From Ignavibacteriales bacterium (GTDB lineage: Bacteria; Bacteroidota; Ignavibacteria; UBA10030; SZUA-254): a DNA stretch of 64,000 nucleotides. The notes beneath the pieces were generated by a model. It was not told the DNA's origin and did no database searches. It saw only the letters and a list, made by a program, of their open reading frames with translations. Positions 8,300-16,959 of this stretch are shown in pieces. The stretch is taken from contig JACRMQ010000007.1 of NCBI GenBank assembly GCA_016214905.1, positions 1,191,695-1,255,694 on the forward strand, given 5' to 3'. Position 1 is the first letter of the stretch. Each line of letters begins with the position of its first letter. Position numbers and translations under genes: made by a program.

Positions 8300-8325
8300 T
8301 TACTTTCTCTTCAAAGAGAAAGTAA
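8300..8325. repeat. Inverted repeat, 12-bp perfect arms with 2-nt loop
   Basis: TTACTTTCTCTT (8300-8311) pairs with AAGAGAAAGTAA (8314-8325). It lies about 30 bp beyond the anmK stop codon and could end the anmK transcript, but lacks a clean T-run. It may equally be another dispersed palindrome. Confidence 0.6.
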
Positions 8326-8356
8326 AATATTCCCTCGCAATAGGATAGAAAATGTA

Positions 8357-9535
8357 TTACGGTAATGCAATCGTCCCTAACAGCGTTCTCTTCTTTGCAC
8401 CTGTTACAGATGGCATGTTAGTTGGATTTCCTGAAATCAATTCGTTCGCCAGCATTGCAAAGCATACAGCTTCTTTAGCATCTGATGGGATAATATTTTC
8501 TACCGTCCCAACTTTAATGTTTCCGAAATATCGTTTGAGTGCATCCATCATATATTTATTATGAACACCGCCGCCGCTTACAAGCAATTCATCAATCTTT
8601 GTTTTTGGTTGGACGAATTCTAAATAATTTAAATAAATACTCAACGCGGTGAACTCGGTAACGGTTGCAATAATATCTTGTTTCGGCGCTGATTTGTGTT
8701 TATTTAAAATCGCATCAATAATATTTTTGCCGAACAACTCCCGCCCAGTCGATTTTGGCGGTGGCATCCGAAGATACGGATGCGTAATCAATTGTTGAAG
8801 CAGGAGGGGGGTTAATTTTCCCGATGATGCCACTTCTCCATTTTTATCGAACGCCTGATTGTAAAGTTTCTTTATCAATCCGTCCACGATCATATTCCCC
8901 GGACCTGTATCGAAAGCAGTAACCTGATTGATATTACAATTTTTTGGAAGAACGGTTATATTTGCAATGCCGCCGATATTCAATAATGCACGGTTTATCT
9001 TTTTAGATCTGAACATAATGAAATCAAAATAAGGAACAAGCGGCGCACCCGTACCACCAACCGCAACATCACCCATTCTAAAATCACCAACTGTAACAAT
9101 GCCTGTGAGTTTGGCGATGGCAGATGGATTTCCGATTTGCATCGTCGAACGAATATTTTTACCAAATAATTGTATGGGATTTGGAAGATGATGGATTGTT
9201 TGTCCGTGTGAACCGATGAGGTCAATTTTATTCATAGGAATTTCGGATTTGCGGGATAATTTCTTAACTGCATCCGCGAAGAACTCGGCTATCAGCATAT
9301 CTAACCTTGCCATCTCGTCTAACTTTGCGGTGCGCTCATCGGAGTTTTTCAATAAGACTTCTTTGTATCCTTTTGGATAGGGCACGGTGATAAACTTAAT
9401 CAAGCGGAGGTGAGAATTTTCTCCCGATCCGCTAACCTCAACAAGCGCGGCATCTATGCCGTCGGCAGATGTTCCGGACATTAATCCGACAACAATTTTC
9501 TTCTTTTTATTAAATAGTTTTATTAATACTTCCAT
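8357..9535 (-). CDS. anmK: Anhydro-N-acetylmuramic acid kinase
   Basis: 392 aa, usual length for the family. AnmK phosphorylates and opens 1,6-anhydro-MurNAc from recycled peptidoglycan to give MurNAc-6-phosphate. Signatures are the N-terminal VGLMSGTSADGIDAAL (ATP/sugar binding), DLIGSHGQTIHHLP, the GDFRMGDVAVGGTGAPLVP loop, NIGGIANIT, FDTGPGNM and the C-terminal LLVSGGGVHNKYMM. It is divergent from nfo across a 62-bp gap that must hold both promoters. MurNAc-6-P etherase (MurQ) is not nearby, so the recycling route continues elsewhere. Confidence 0.96.
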   Translation of the reverse strand: MEVLIKLFNKKKKIVVGLMSGTSADGIDAALVEVSGSGENSHLRLIKFITVPYPKGYKEVLLKNSDERTAKLDEMARLDMLIAEFFADAVKKLSRKSEIPMNKIDLIGSHGQTIHHLPNPIQLFGKNIRSTMQIGNPSAIAKLTGIVTVGDFRMGDVAVGGTGAPLVPYFDFIMFRSKKINRALLNIGGIANITVLPKNCNINQVTAFDTGPGNMIVDGLIKKLYNQAFDKNGEVASSGKLTPLLLQQLITHPYLRMPPPKSTGRELFGKNIIDAILNKHKSAPKQDIIATVTEFTALSIYLNYLEFVQPKTKIDELLVSGGGVHNKYMMDALKRYFGNIKVGTVENIIPSDAKEAVCFAMLANELISGNPTNMPSVTGAKKRTLLGTIALP

Positions 9536-9597
9536 TGTTGCACTTAATTCTAAAGTTTATAATATTAACTATACCAACAACAAATGACAATTAACCA

Positions 9598-10500
9598 ATG
9601 ACTAAAACCAATATCTCAAATCGCAAAACAAAAATCCAGAATGACGACCTTCTCATAGGTGCGCACGAATCGATTGCGGGCGGAATATACAAAGCATTCG
9701 AATTAGCAGAGAGTATCGGTTGCCGCACGCTTCAGGTTTTTACCAAAAGCAGCAATCAATGGGCTGCAAAACCGCTCACCGAAGAAGATATCGAAAACTA
9801 CAAAACAGTTTCATCGAAATCAAATATCAAACATGTGGTTGCACACGATTCATATCTTATCAATCTGTGTGCGGCAAATCCGGAAATTTTGAAGAAATCA
9901 CGTGAAGCATTTTTGGATGAACTTAAACGTTGCGAAGCACTGGGTATCAAGTACTTGAATTTTCATCCCGGGGCGCATATGGCAGTAGGGGAGAGGGAAG
10001 GGATTAAAAAAATAATTGAATCTCTTAATTTGGCACACAGCAAAACAAAAGGATTCAAGGTGTTGAGTGTTCTTGAAACAACAGCCGGACAAGGTTCTTC
10101 ACTCGGATATCGCTTCGAGCAATTGAAAGAAATTATAGAAGGAGTAGATGAACCAAAGAGGATGGGGGTTTGTATTGATACATGTCATATTTTTGCGGCA
10201 GGTTATGATATAAGCACGGATGACGGTTACGAAAAAGTGATGAAAAAATTCGATGATGTGGTTGGATTCGATCGGCTTGTTGCGTTTCATGTGAACGATT
10301 CGAAAAAGGGATTGGGATCGAAAGTCGACAGGCACGAGCATATTGGCAAAGGGATGATCGGAAAGAACGGATTCAAATGCCTGATGCAGGATGCGCGATT
10401 GGCGGCAATTCCAAAAATTCTTGAAACACCGAAAGGTGAAGATTTGAAAGAAGACAAAATGAATTTGTCTGTTTTGCGAAAGCTAGCGGCTGGGAAATAA
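9598..10500 (+). CDS. nfo: Endonuclease IV (AP endonuclease)
   Basis: 300 aa. A zinc-dependent AP endonuclease/3'-repair phosphodiesterase of base excision repair. Metal-ligand motifs of the TIM-barrel family are all present: GAHESIAGG, VVAHDSYLIN, LNFHPGAH, VLETTAGQGSSLGYRFEQL, CIDTCHIFAAGYD, FHVNDSKKGLGSKVDRHEHIGKG and the C-terminal ILETPKG. An N-terminal extension of about 18 residues precedes the conserved core, so the true start may be downstream, but no better in-frame ATG is visible. It is followed after 7 bp by amrS, so the two are likely in one operon. Confidence 0.96.
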   Translation: MTKTNISNRKTKIQNDDLLIGAHESIAGGIYKAFELAESIGCRTLQVFTKSSNQWAAKPLTEEDIENYKTVSSKSNIKHVVAHDSYLINLCAANPEILKKSREAFLDELKRCEALGIKYLNFHPGAHMAVGEREGIKKIIESLNLAHSKTKGFKVLSVLETTAGQGSSLGYRFEQLKEIIEGVDEPKRMGVCIDTCHIFAAGYDISTDDGYEKVMKKFDDVVGFDRLVAFHVNDSKKGLGSKVDRHEHIGKGMIGKNGFKCLMQDARLAAIPKILETPKGEDLKEDKMNLSVLRKLAAGK

Positions 10501-10507
10501 TTCTGCT

Positions 10508-11572
10508 ATGTCAGAATCAGATCAAATAGAATTAAAGGAAATACTTTCTAAGCACACTAAGGTCGGTGAATTGTTTCGTGATACCGATGACGGACGGATT
10601 GAATGCTACGCATGCGGCCATCGATGCAAAATTGGCGAAGGCAAAGAGGGTATTTGTAAGATTCGCTTCAATCGCAATGGTAAATTATTTGTGCCGTGGG
10701 GATATGTTAGTTCTCTCGCTCTCGACCCGATAGAGAAGAAACCGTTCTTTCACGCAATGCCAGGTTCGACAGCGATGAGTCTCGGAATGCTTGGTTGCGA
10801 TTTCCATTGTTCGTTCTGCCAGAACTGGATAACATCTCAAACGCTCAGAGATCCGCATTCCATTTCATCCATCGAAATAATATCTCCTGAAGAAATAATT
10901 GCTCTTGCTAAAAAACATGGTGCGCAGGTTGTTACCAGCACATACAACGAGCCGTTAATTACAAGCGAATGGGCAGTTGAAGTATTTAAATTAGCAAAGA
11001 AATACAATCTCGTTACTTCATATGTTTCGAATGGCAACGGCACTCCGGAAGTAGTGGAGTATCTGAGTCCGTGGCTTGATCTTTTTAAAATTGATCTTAA
11101 AGGATTTAACGATAAAAGATACCGTGAACTTGGCGGTGTGCTTAATAATGTTTTAGATACAATCAAACTGGCGTACAAGAAAAAATTCTGGATCGAGATC
11201 GTTACACTGGTTGTACCCGGTTTTAATGATACAGATGCCGAATTAAAAGATATAGCTGAATTTATAAAATCGGTTTCGCCGGATATTCCGTGGCATGTCA
11301 CAGCTTTTCATGGTGATTATAAAATGGATAATGTAAGATATACACCTGTCGAAAAAATTATTCGTGCAGTCGAGATCGGATATACGGCGGGACTTCATTA
11401 CGTGTACGCAGGAAATATACTGGGTGGTGTAAGAAACTACGAGAACACGCATTGTTATATATGCGGGGAGTGTTTAATTGAGCGTAAAGGTTTTCATGTA
11501 ATAAAAAACAGAATAAAGGAGGGAGGATGTTCCAAGTGCGGAAGATTAATCCCTGGCTTCTGGAAAAAATAA
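10508..11572 (+). CDS. amrS: AmmeMemoRadiSam-system radical SAM enzyme
   Basis: 354 aa. The radical-SAM cluster cysteines are C97, C101 and C104 (GCDFHCSFC). N-terminal cysteines C33, C36, C40 and C50 (CYACGHRC ... GIC) and a C-terminal cysteine group (CYICGECL ... CSKCG) could hold metal. This is the pyruvate-formate-lyase-activating-enzyme-like family named after its association with AMMECR1 and Memo proteins; the reaction has not been settled to my knowledge. Neither partner gene is adjacent here. It follows nfo by 7 bp and precedes a DUF309 protein by 63 bp. Confidence 0.88.
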   Translation: MSESDQIELKEILSKHTKVGELFRDTDDGRIECYACGHRCKIGEGKEGICKIRFNRNGKLFVPWGYVSSLALDPIEKKPFFHAMPGSTAMSLGMLGCDFHCSFCQNWITSQTLRDPHSISSIEIISPEEIIALAKKHGAQVVTSTYNEPLITSEWAVEVFKLAKKYNLVTSYVSNGNGTPEVVEYLSPWLDLFKIDLKGFNDKRYRELGGVLNNVLDTIKLAYKKKFWIEIVTLVVPGFNDTDAELKDIAEFIKSVSPDIPWHVTAFHGDYKMDNVRYTPVEKIIRAVEIGYTAGLHYVYAGNILGGVRNYENTHCYICGECLIERKGFHVIKNRIKEGGCSKCGRLIPGFWKK

Positions 11573-11635
11573 TTTTTAAATAATTGCATGTGCGAATTCT
11601 TTTTCTTATTTTGACAAAGGTAAGAATATTATTCT

Positions 11636-12472
11636 ATGAAAAAGAAAAACAACGAAAATAACGAGAAGAAAAATACCGATTATTCTTTCTCAGCGGAAGA
11701 CTGGGAAGAATTCGAGCGCGGAATAACTTATTTCAACACGGGTCAGTATCAACATGCGTACGAAGCATGGGAACTGATATGGGAACATTCTGCTAAAATC
11801 GAACGGAAGTTTTTGAAAGGTTTGATGGAAATTTCATCAAGCTGCCAGAAAGCTTTATATCGGAATGATTATGAGGGTGCACAAGATAGTTTTGAGAAAG
11901 CCAAGGAAAAATTAAACGATTCGGAATTTCTTCCTGAGTATTTAAGCGTACCTGTTCAACCATTAATTGAATTTCTGGATTATAGTGAAAAAGTTTTCAG
12001 TCGAAAACGAATCAATGGTTCTGTAGAGGTTTGGCGTAATCAAATCCCCAAAATTTATTTTCATAAACCATCCAATCCCGACTTATTGGTTGAACTTTGT
12101 GAAATAACCAGGTCCGACCTTTTTAAAAAAGGAGTTAAGTATTATAATCAGGGTTATTTCTGGGAAGCGCACGAAATATGGGAAGAGCTTTGGCGCGAGC
12201 AGGTTGGCGAAGGCAAAAGATTCATCGAAGGTTTTGTGCAATTAGCCGAAGCATATCATTTTGTAAAAGGGGGTAAATTCAGTTCGGCAGTCTATCTGTT
12301 TGAGAAATCACTTTCAGGGTTACGGGGATTTGAAAGAATTGAATGTTTAATATCTATTACATCATCATTAAACGACGCAACTGAGTTACTCCAAGCAATA
12401 CGGTTTTTACCCGCACAACAAAATACATCTTTCAAATTTCCAAAGAAACCGCAAATCGAAATCATTAATTGA
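11636..12472 (+). CDS. Tandem DUF309 protein
   Basis: 278 aa made of two DUF309-like helical domains. The first (about 25-110) has GITYFNTGQYQHAYEAWELIWEH. The second (about 180-262) has GVKYYNQGYFWEAHEIWEELW. Both keep the (H/Y)EAWE..W signature of the fold, which contains buried His/Glu residues that could bind metal. Single-domain DUF309 proteins are common; a fused duplicate is less so. The N-terminus is Lys/Asn-rich and probably disordered. Function is unknown. The gene converges with the coiled-coil operon, whose last stop is only 25 bp away. Confidence 0.75.
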   Translation: MKKKNNENNEKKNTDYSFSAEDWEEFERGITYFNTGQYQHAYEAWELIWEHSAKIERKFLKGLMEISSSCQKALYRNDYEGAQDSFEKAKEKLNDSEFLPEYLSVPVQPLIEFLDYSEKVFSRKRINGSVEVWRNQIPKIYFHKPSNPDLLVELCEITRSDLFKKGVKYYNQGYFWEAHEIWEELWREQVGEGKRFIEGFVQLAEAYHFVKGGKFSSAVYLFEKSLSGLRGFERIECLISITSSLNDATELLQAIRFLPAQQNTSFKFPKKPQIEIIN

Positions 12473-12497
12473 TGCGATTAAGTCTTTTCTAACCGAT

Positions 12498-13814
12498 TCA
12501 ATAACCTAATTTTTTCCGTATTTGTTGTTCTATCATTAGATGATCATCGGCTGAAATAGGTAACTCATTCCGCAACATTTCGAGGTGTTTGACTTCAACC
12601 GGCGATAATGTTCCATCTTGCCATGCCGCGAGCATGGCATCCGTGTATACCTCGGTTTTCGCTTCTTCAGTTATCGTTCGTATGTCATCTTGAGAAATAG
12701 AAAGAGCGGAGGCAAGTTCATAGATTAATGTATGCAACTCCTCTGTCGGAATACCATCCTTCCACGCAATCATCACCCCTTTTTTAAAAAGATTGATATT
12801 AATGGAATGAGGGAGGGAGCTCATCTCGGTCAGGCGTTTTGAGTCATCAGCTTGCTTCAGATCCTGGACTAATTGTTCGAGTTGGGCGGCTTCGGCATTT
12901 TCAGGATCGAGTAAAAATATTTTCTGTATTTCGAATAAAGCAGCTTCGGTATTTTGCAGCGCTACCTTATCTTTTGCGCTGGTTAAATATTCTACGATTT
13001 TTTGTTGAACAGCTTCCATGCGTCCTTCTTCGCGAGCCGCAAGTATCATTTGTTCTTCACGTTTCCTGATTCTTTCGGTTTCGAGTCGTTTACGCAATTC
13101 CTCTTCAATTCGTCTCTTTGCTTCTTCTTCGGCACGACGTCGTTCTTCAAGTTCGCGCTGTCTTCGTTCTTCCTCCACTCTTCTACGTTCCTGCTCTTCA
13201 ATCTCTTCTCTTCTTTTTCTTTCCTCTTCCTCGGCTCTGCGGCGGATTTCTTCCTCCGCTTTGAGTCGGGCTAATTCTTCTTTCTTTTTTATCTCTTCTT
13301 GGAGCCGTTGTCGTTCTTCTTCGATCCGCTTCCGGGTTTCCTCTTCAAGCCGTTTCCGTTCATCTCCTAATTTTTTCTTCGTTTCGTTTTCGCGTTTTCT
13401 GCGCTCCTCATCAGATTGCCTGTGCGCGTCTTCTTCCTGCAAACGCCGCATTTCAACTTCTTGAGCTCTTCGTCTTAACTCAGCATCGGCAATTTGTTGT
13501 TCCGTTTCCTGCCGTCTCTGTTCCTCTTCAAGCCGTTGTTTATCGGCGTGAATTTTCTGTTTCAGTTGTCCGCCGGTTTTTTTCTTTGTCTCTTCCTCGT
13601 CGAATGATTCACCCAGATGTTCCAATTGGGTGATTATACGGTCTTTGTAGGCGCGGGCATAAAAATTTCCGGGATCGATTTCAAGAGCTTGTTCAATTTC
13701 CTGCAGCGCTCCACGGTAATCCTGAGATTTAAGTAATTTGTCTGCATTTTTTAACAAATCACTCGCAAGTTGTTTTTTTGCGCCCTCGTTTTTCGTATTA
13801 TCTTTTTTGCTCAA
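12498..13814 (-). CDS. Charged coiled-coil protein with TPR-like modules and a C-terminal helical repeat
   Basis: 438 aa, predicted cytoplasmic. Order of parts: a TPR-like module at about 17-60 (ADKLLKSQDYRGALQEIEQALEIDPGN); a long Arg/Glu-rich helix at about 85-275, with i/i+4 charge patterns typical of coiled coils or single alpha-helices; a second module at about 278-318 (FLLDPENAEAAQLE); and two copies of a helical unit at about 343-387 and 390-435 (AWKDGIPTEELHTL / AWQDGTLSPVEVKHL) that recalls TerB-like domains. The start is a TTG at 13814 with a good AGGAA upstream. It is the second gene after the 817-aa protein (34-bp gap), with which it shares the module and coil design. Function unknown. 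Confidence 0.75.
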   Translation of the reverse strand: MSKKDNTKNEGAKKQLASDLLKNADKLLKSQDYRGALQEIEQALEIDPGNFYARAYKDRIITQLEHLGESFDEEETKKKTGGQLKQKIHADKQRLEEEQRRQETEQQIADAELRRRAQEVEMRRLQEEDAHRQSDEERRKRENETKKKLGDERKRLEEETRKRIEEERQRLQEEIKKKEELARLKAEEEIRRRAEEEERKRREEIEEQERRRVEEERRQRELEERRRAEEEAKRRIEEELRKRLETERIRKREEQMILAAREEGRMEAVQQKIVEYLTSAKDKVALQNTEAALFEIQKIFLLDPENAEAAQLEQLVQDLKQADDSKRLTEMSSLPHSININLFKKGVMIAWKDGIPTEELHTLIYELASALSISQDDIRTITEEAKTEVYTDAMLAAWQDGTLSPVEVKHLEMLRNELPISADDHLMIEQQIRKKLGY

Positions 13815-13848
13815 AGCTGTTCCTGTAATTAAATCTTATGTTAATATT

Positions 13849-16302
13849 TTATCTTGACCGTTCCTGAATTGCCGTTTTATAATCCGGTTTCTCCAACATA
13901 TTGAAGAAATCGGCATTGACTAATTCATTAAATTTATAATTCAAAGCTATTGCTTCGCGCAAGAAGCGGGCTGCCTGATTTTTCTTCTTCTCATCGTACT
14001 TCTTTTCTTTCTGAAAATACATCTGTAGAGAATACATCTGGGCGATTTTATATCTCACTTCTGCATTGTCCGGACTTAATGCCATTGCTCGGTCGGCAAT
14101 GGCTACCGCTTCGGGAAATTTACCTAATCGGGTTTCTGCCAATGCCAAGTATGCTACAGGGCGAGCATCATTGGGTGATTTCCGAATATGGTCTTGCAAT
14201 AATATTTCGAGCTTTTTTAAATATTTGTCAGAATCAAGATGACCCATTATCTGCTTTAAGCGTGAATAATTATATAATGTATGATAGTCGTCTTGATTCA
14301 TCAGAATTATTTTATCACATGCTGCAAGGACGCGCTGGCTCTGCGAAAGGCGCAGATCCGGATCAACAAGTATCGCATCCGAGGCCGGTCCGGCGATATA
14401 TGCCAAAGAATCAGGAGAAAATCGAATTGCGCGTTCATGATAAAACATACTCGAACCGGTTTTGCCGAGTAATTGATATGCATTCGCGTATGTTTCCAAT
14501 AACTCAGGATTGCAGGCATCTGTTTGATAAGCGCGGTTAAAGGCATCGAGTCCTTCTTGAGTTTTACCTACCTTGAAAAGTAGTTTACCTTTTTCAGACC
14601 ATGCTACGCTGTTGTGCGGTGATAATACCAACGCAGTATCAAAATATATAAGAGCCCGGTTATAATTTTTATCGAATGCAAGAACTTTACCGAGTGAAAT
14701 ATATCCTTTATCCAATGCTGGATTAGTTCGGATTGCTGCATCAGCAAGATTTTTCGCAGTATAAATTATCGTATCACCTGAAATAGCACCAATTTCAAGT
14801 TGAGAGACTAAAATATCAGCAGCAAGCGCCAACCCTTCGGCAAATTTCGGATCACTCTGAATAGCTTGAAGTATAAGTTCGTAAGCGTTTTTTAAGCTTT
14901 CGGGAGTTTTTCGATGAAGCAATTCACGACAGCGTAAATAAAATAAATAGGAATCTGCATTCTTACTCGAAACCGAGAGTTTTAAATAATTATTATCTGT
15001 TTGAACAGAAAGTTTTAAAACCTCACTTAATTGTTTGGTAATTTCACCGGGCAACAGAGCCAAATCAACCGAAGGTGCGGGAAGTTTAGTAGACCAAATC
15101 AGTTTTCCGAGCGAATCAGACAATTGAAGCTCAAGTAAAAAATTCGAACCGGTTCTGCGGATATTTCCTTTCAAGAGATAAGTGAAACCGAGTCGATAGA
15201 CTTCTCGATCGGGTAAAGAGGTTTTTTGCACGATCTGATATGCAGATGAAAAATTCATGACGGGTGCAGCGGAGTAAGAAGCAAATTTATCCGTGACTTC
15301 TTCAGCCAGGGCAGTTCCTAAAACATTTTCTTCAAGTGTATTAGATTCATTCACCCATGGCATAACTCCAACCCGGACAGGCAATGTAAAAACATATTTC
15401 TTCATCTGGATCAATACAAGAATCGTTACCAGGGCGAGTATTGCCAGAATGCCCGCGATGAATTTAATCGGGTTGCGTTTTTTTAATACCGGTTTGGCTG
15501 GTTCCGAAATTTTACGTTCGCGTCCCACACGCTTTTGTTTTTCTTCAATGACTTCGGGGGCAATTGCGGTTTCATCACGTCTGGACCCTCTGATTTTCGC
15601 TTCCAATTCCAGGGCTTCAGGATTGGTTGGATCGTTCACCAGCGCTTTTGCTACTTCAACAAGGGCAAGTTCCGAATCCCCTGCCGCAAGGTATTCGTTC
15701 GCGTTTGCGATCAAAGTACGAACACGCGAGTTTTTCTCGGCATCTTTTAATCTCTTCTCTTCCTCTCTCTGTTTCGCGAGAAACTCGCGTTGTCGATTTT
15801 CTTCTTCAAGCCGTTTCTGGTCTTCCAACTCGCGCCGCTGTTTTTCTTCATTGCGGATTCTGGTTTCTTCCTCTAAACGCAATCGTTCTTCCTCTGCGCG
15901 CTGGTGCTCTAGGAGTTCTTTCTCCCGCTGCGCCTCTTCTTCTAATTGTTTTTGAATTAGCGCTTGACGTTTACGTTCTTCATCTTCAATTCTTCGTCGC
16001 TCTTCTTCTTCACGATTTATTCGAATTTCAATTTTGTTGCGGAGTTCTTTCTGGAGCTTGGCAAAATATTCGTTTGCCAAAGTGTTGATTTTATTCTCTT
16101 CAGCATCACGCGCGGAGATGACTTTCTGAAGTTTAATTTTATAATCTTGATCTTCACGTGTTTTGCGAATGTTAAAAACATCTTTGGCTCTCTCTGTGAT
16201 CTCATCATCGAGACGTTTTGATGCTTCTGTGAAGGAATCGGCTTTCGCCTTTAAAATCCTCTCCTCTAAATCCTTCGGTATATTATCGTTGAAATCGCTC
16301 AC
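13849..16302 (-). CDS. Membrane protein: cytoplasmic coiled coil, one TM helix, TolB-like domain and TPR repeats
   Basis: 817 aa with a GTG start at 16302 preceded by AAAGGG. Residues about 60-195 are a charged coiled coil. About 196-238 is a TPR-like module (EYLAAGDSELALVEVAKALVNDPTNPEA) matching those in the downstream gene. One transmembrane helix lies at about 281-300. A TolB-N/FlgO-like domain follows at about 308-425 (VGVMPWVNESN ... GFTYLLKGNIRRTG ... LIWSTKLPAP), then TPR repeats to the end. With the positive residues (KKRNP) before the helix, the coil should be inside and the TolB-like/TPR part outside. The TolB-like plus TPR layout is known from signalling proteins of the adenylate-cyclase/kinase type, but here there is no catalytic domain. 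Confidence 0.78.
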   Translation of the reverse strand: MSDFNDNIPKDLEERILKAKADSFTEASKRLDDEITERAKDVFNIRKTREDQDYKIKLQKVISARDAEENKINTLANEYFAKLQKELRNKIEIRINREEEERRRIEDEERKRQALIQKQLEEEAQREKELLEHQRAEEERLRLEEETRIRNEEKQRRELEDQKRLEEENRQREFLAKQREEEKRLKDAEKNSRVRTLIANANEYLAAGDSELALVEVAKALVNDPTNPEALELEAKIRGSRRDETAIAPEVIEEKQKRVGRERKISEPAKPVLKKRNPIKFIAGILAILALVTILVLIQMKKYVFTLPVRVGVMPWVNESNTLEENVLGTALAEEVTDKFASYSAAPVMNFSSAYQIVQKTSLPDREVYRLGFTYLLKGNIRRTGSNFLLELQLSDSLGKLIWSTKLPAPSVDLALLPGEITKQLSEVLKLSVQTDNNYLKLSVSSKNADSYLFYLRCRELLHRKTPESLKNAYELILQAIQSDPKFAEGLALAADILVSQLEIGAISGDTIIYTAKNLADAAIRTNPALDKGYISLGKVLAFDKNYNRALIYFDTALVLSPHNSVAWSEKGKLLFKVGKTQEGLDAFNRAYQTDACNPELLETYANAYQLLGKTGSSMFYHERAIRFSPDSLAYIAGPASDAILVDPDLRLSQSQRVLAACDKIILMNQDDYHTLYNYSRLKQIMGHLDSDKYLKKLEILLQDHIRKSPNDARPVAYLALAETRLGKFPEAVAIADRAMALSPDNAEVRYKIAQMYSLQMYFQKEKKYDEKKKNQAARFLREAIALNYKFNELVNADFFNMLEKPDYKTAIQERSR

Positions 16303-16337
16303 TAAAACCCTTTCATATAGACAACCTAAACTGGCAA

Positions 16338-16366
16338 AATATATAGAAATGTTTGAGGAATGTCAA
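16338..16366 (-). promoter_or_regulatory. Promoter of the coiled-coil operon
   Basis: On the minus strand a consensus -35 TTGACA (16366-16361) is followed after exactly 17 bp by TATATT (16343-16338), the best sigma-70-type promoter seen in the window. The transcript would start near 16331 with a leader of about 30 nt to the GTG. Confidence 0.6.
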
Positions 16367-16489
16367 CCCTTATTCAAATTTTATCACGTGTTCCGCTGAT
16401 ATTCCCCAAAATCCTTATAAATATTTGGAAATACGCATTATTTTCAGTTCCTTCAGAAGGAAAAATTATTATGAAATGGAGTAATTAGC

Positions 16490-16900
16490 ATGAAAAAGGG
16501 AAAAATGTTAAAAGGTCTAGACCGGCGGTATGATGTGGATAAGGATGAATCTATCGATGTGAAATCACTCGAAACCATTCGTTATGAATACCCGGGCAAA
16601 GATATACTTGTCAATATCGACACAGATGAATTTACCGCGGTATGTCCATATTCCGGTTTACCCGATTTCGCGAATATAAAAATTGATTATATCCCTAAAA
16701 AAGAAATTATTGAATTACGGTCATTCAAATATTATCTGCTTTCCTTCCGAAATGTTGGAATGTATCAGGAACATGTCGTGAATAGAATTTTGAAGGACTT
16801 AGTTAGATGTTGTAAACCGAAATGGATGAGGGTGATTGCAGATTATAAAGTCCGCGGCGGAGTTCACACGATTGCCACAGTTGAATGGGGGAAGAAATAA
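16490..16900 (+). CDS. queF: NADPH-dependent 7-cyano-7-deazaguanine reductase QueF (short type)
   Basis: 136 aa, the single-domain type. It reduces preQ0 to preQ1 in queuosine biosynthesis. The catalytic cysteine is C52 in AVCPYSGLPDF, with the general-acid aspartate at D59. The NADPH-binding stretch is IELRSFKYYLLSFRNVGMYQEH, and the end of the fold is VRGGVHTIATVEW. A GGAG ribosome site lies 8 nt upstream of the ATG at 16490. It stands alone; no queC, queD, queE or tgt is in view. Confidence 0.95.
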   Translation: MKKGKMLKGLDRRYDVDKDESIDVKSLETIRYEYPGKDILVNIDTDEFTAVCPYSGLPDFANIKIDYIPKKEIIELRSFKYYLLSFRNVGMYQEHVVNRILKDLVRCCKPKWMRVIADYKVRGGVHTIATVEWGKK

Positions 16901-16907
16901 ATTTATA

Positions 16908-16926
16908 GGCATAATTGCACTATGCC
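16908..16926. terminator. Weak hairpin between convergent queF and dedA
   Basis: GGCATA (16908-16913) pairs with TATGCC (16921-16926) around a 7-nt loop, 7 bp after the queF stop. There is no T-run directly after it, so the call as a terminator is tentative. Confidence 0.3.
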
Positions 16927-16959
16927 CGAAACATTAATTTCTAAAGAGTGATTGTGGGA

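Larger units (their letters stand above)
7799..8356. other. Gene-free stretch rich in repeats and palindromes
   Basis: 558 bp upstream of the 202-aa orphan and downstream of anmK. It contains direct-repeat copy B (7991-8046) and three hairpin-forming inverted repeats (8084-8131, 8201-8243, 8300-8325), each listed separately. No open reading frame of convincing quality is present. The density of palindromes is unmatched elsewhere in the window. Confidence 0.8.

Noticed and set aside
12839-13464. Long open frames on the plus strand opposite the 438-aa coiled-coil gene
   Set aside because: They are Ser/Arg/Phe-rich mirror products of the Glu/Arg/Lys codons of the coil and have no ribosome site.
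15293-16088. Plus-strand open frames of 150-220 aa opposite the 817-aa gene
   Set aside because: Low-complexity Ser/Arg/Leu translation of the antisense of a charged coil; the minus-strand gene has promoter, ribosome site and recognisable domains.
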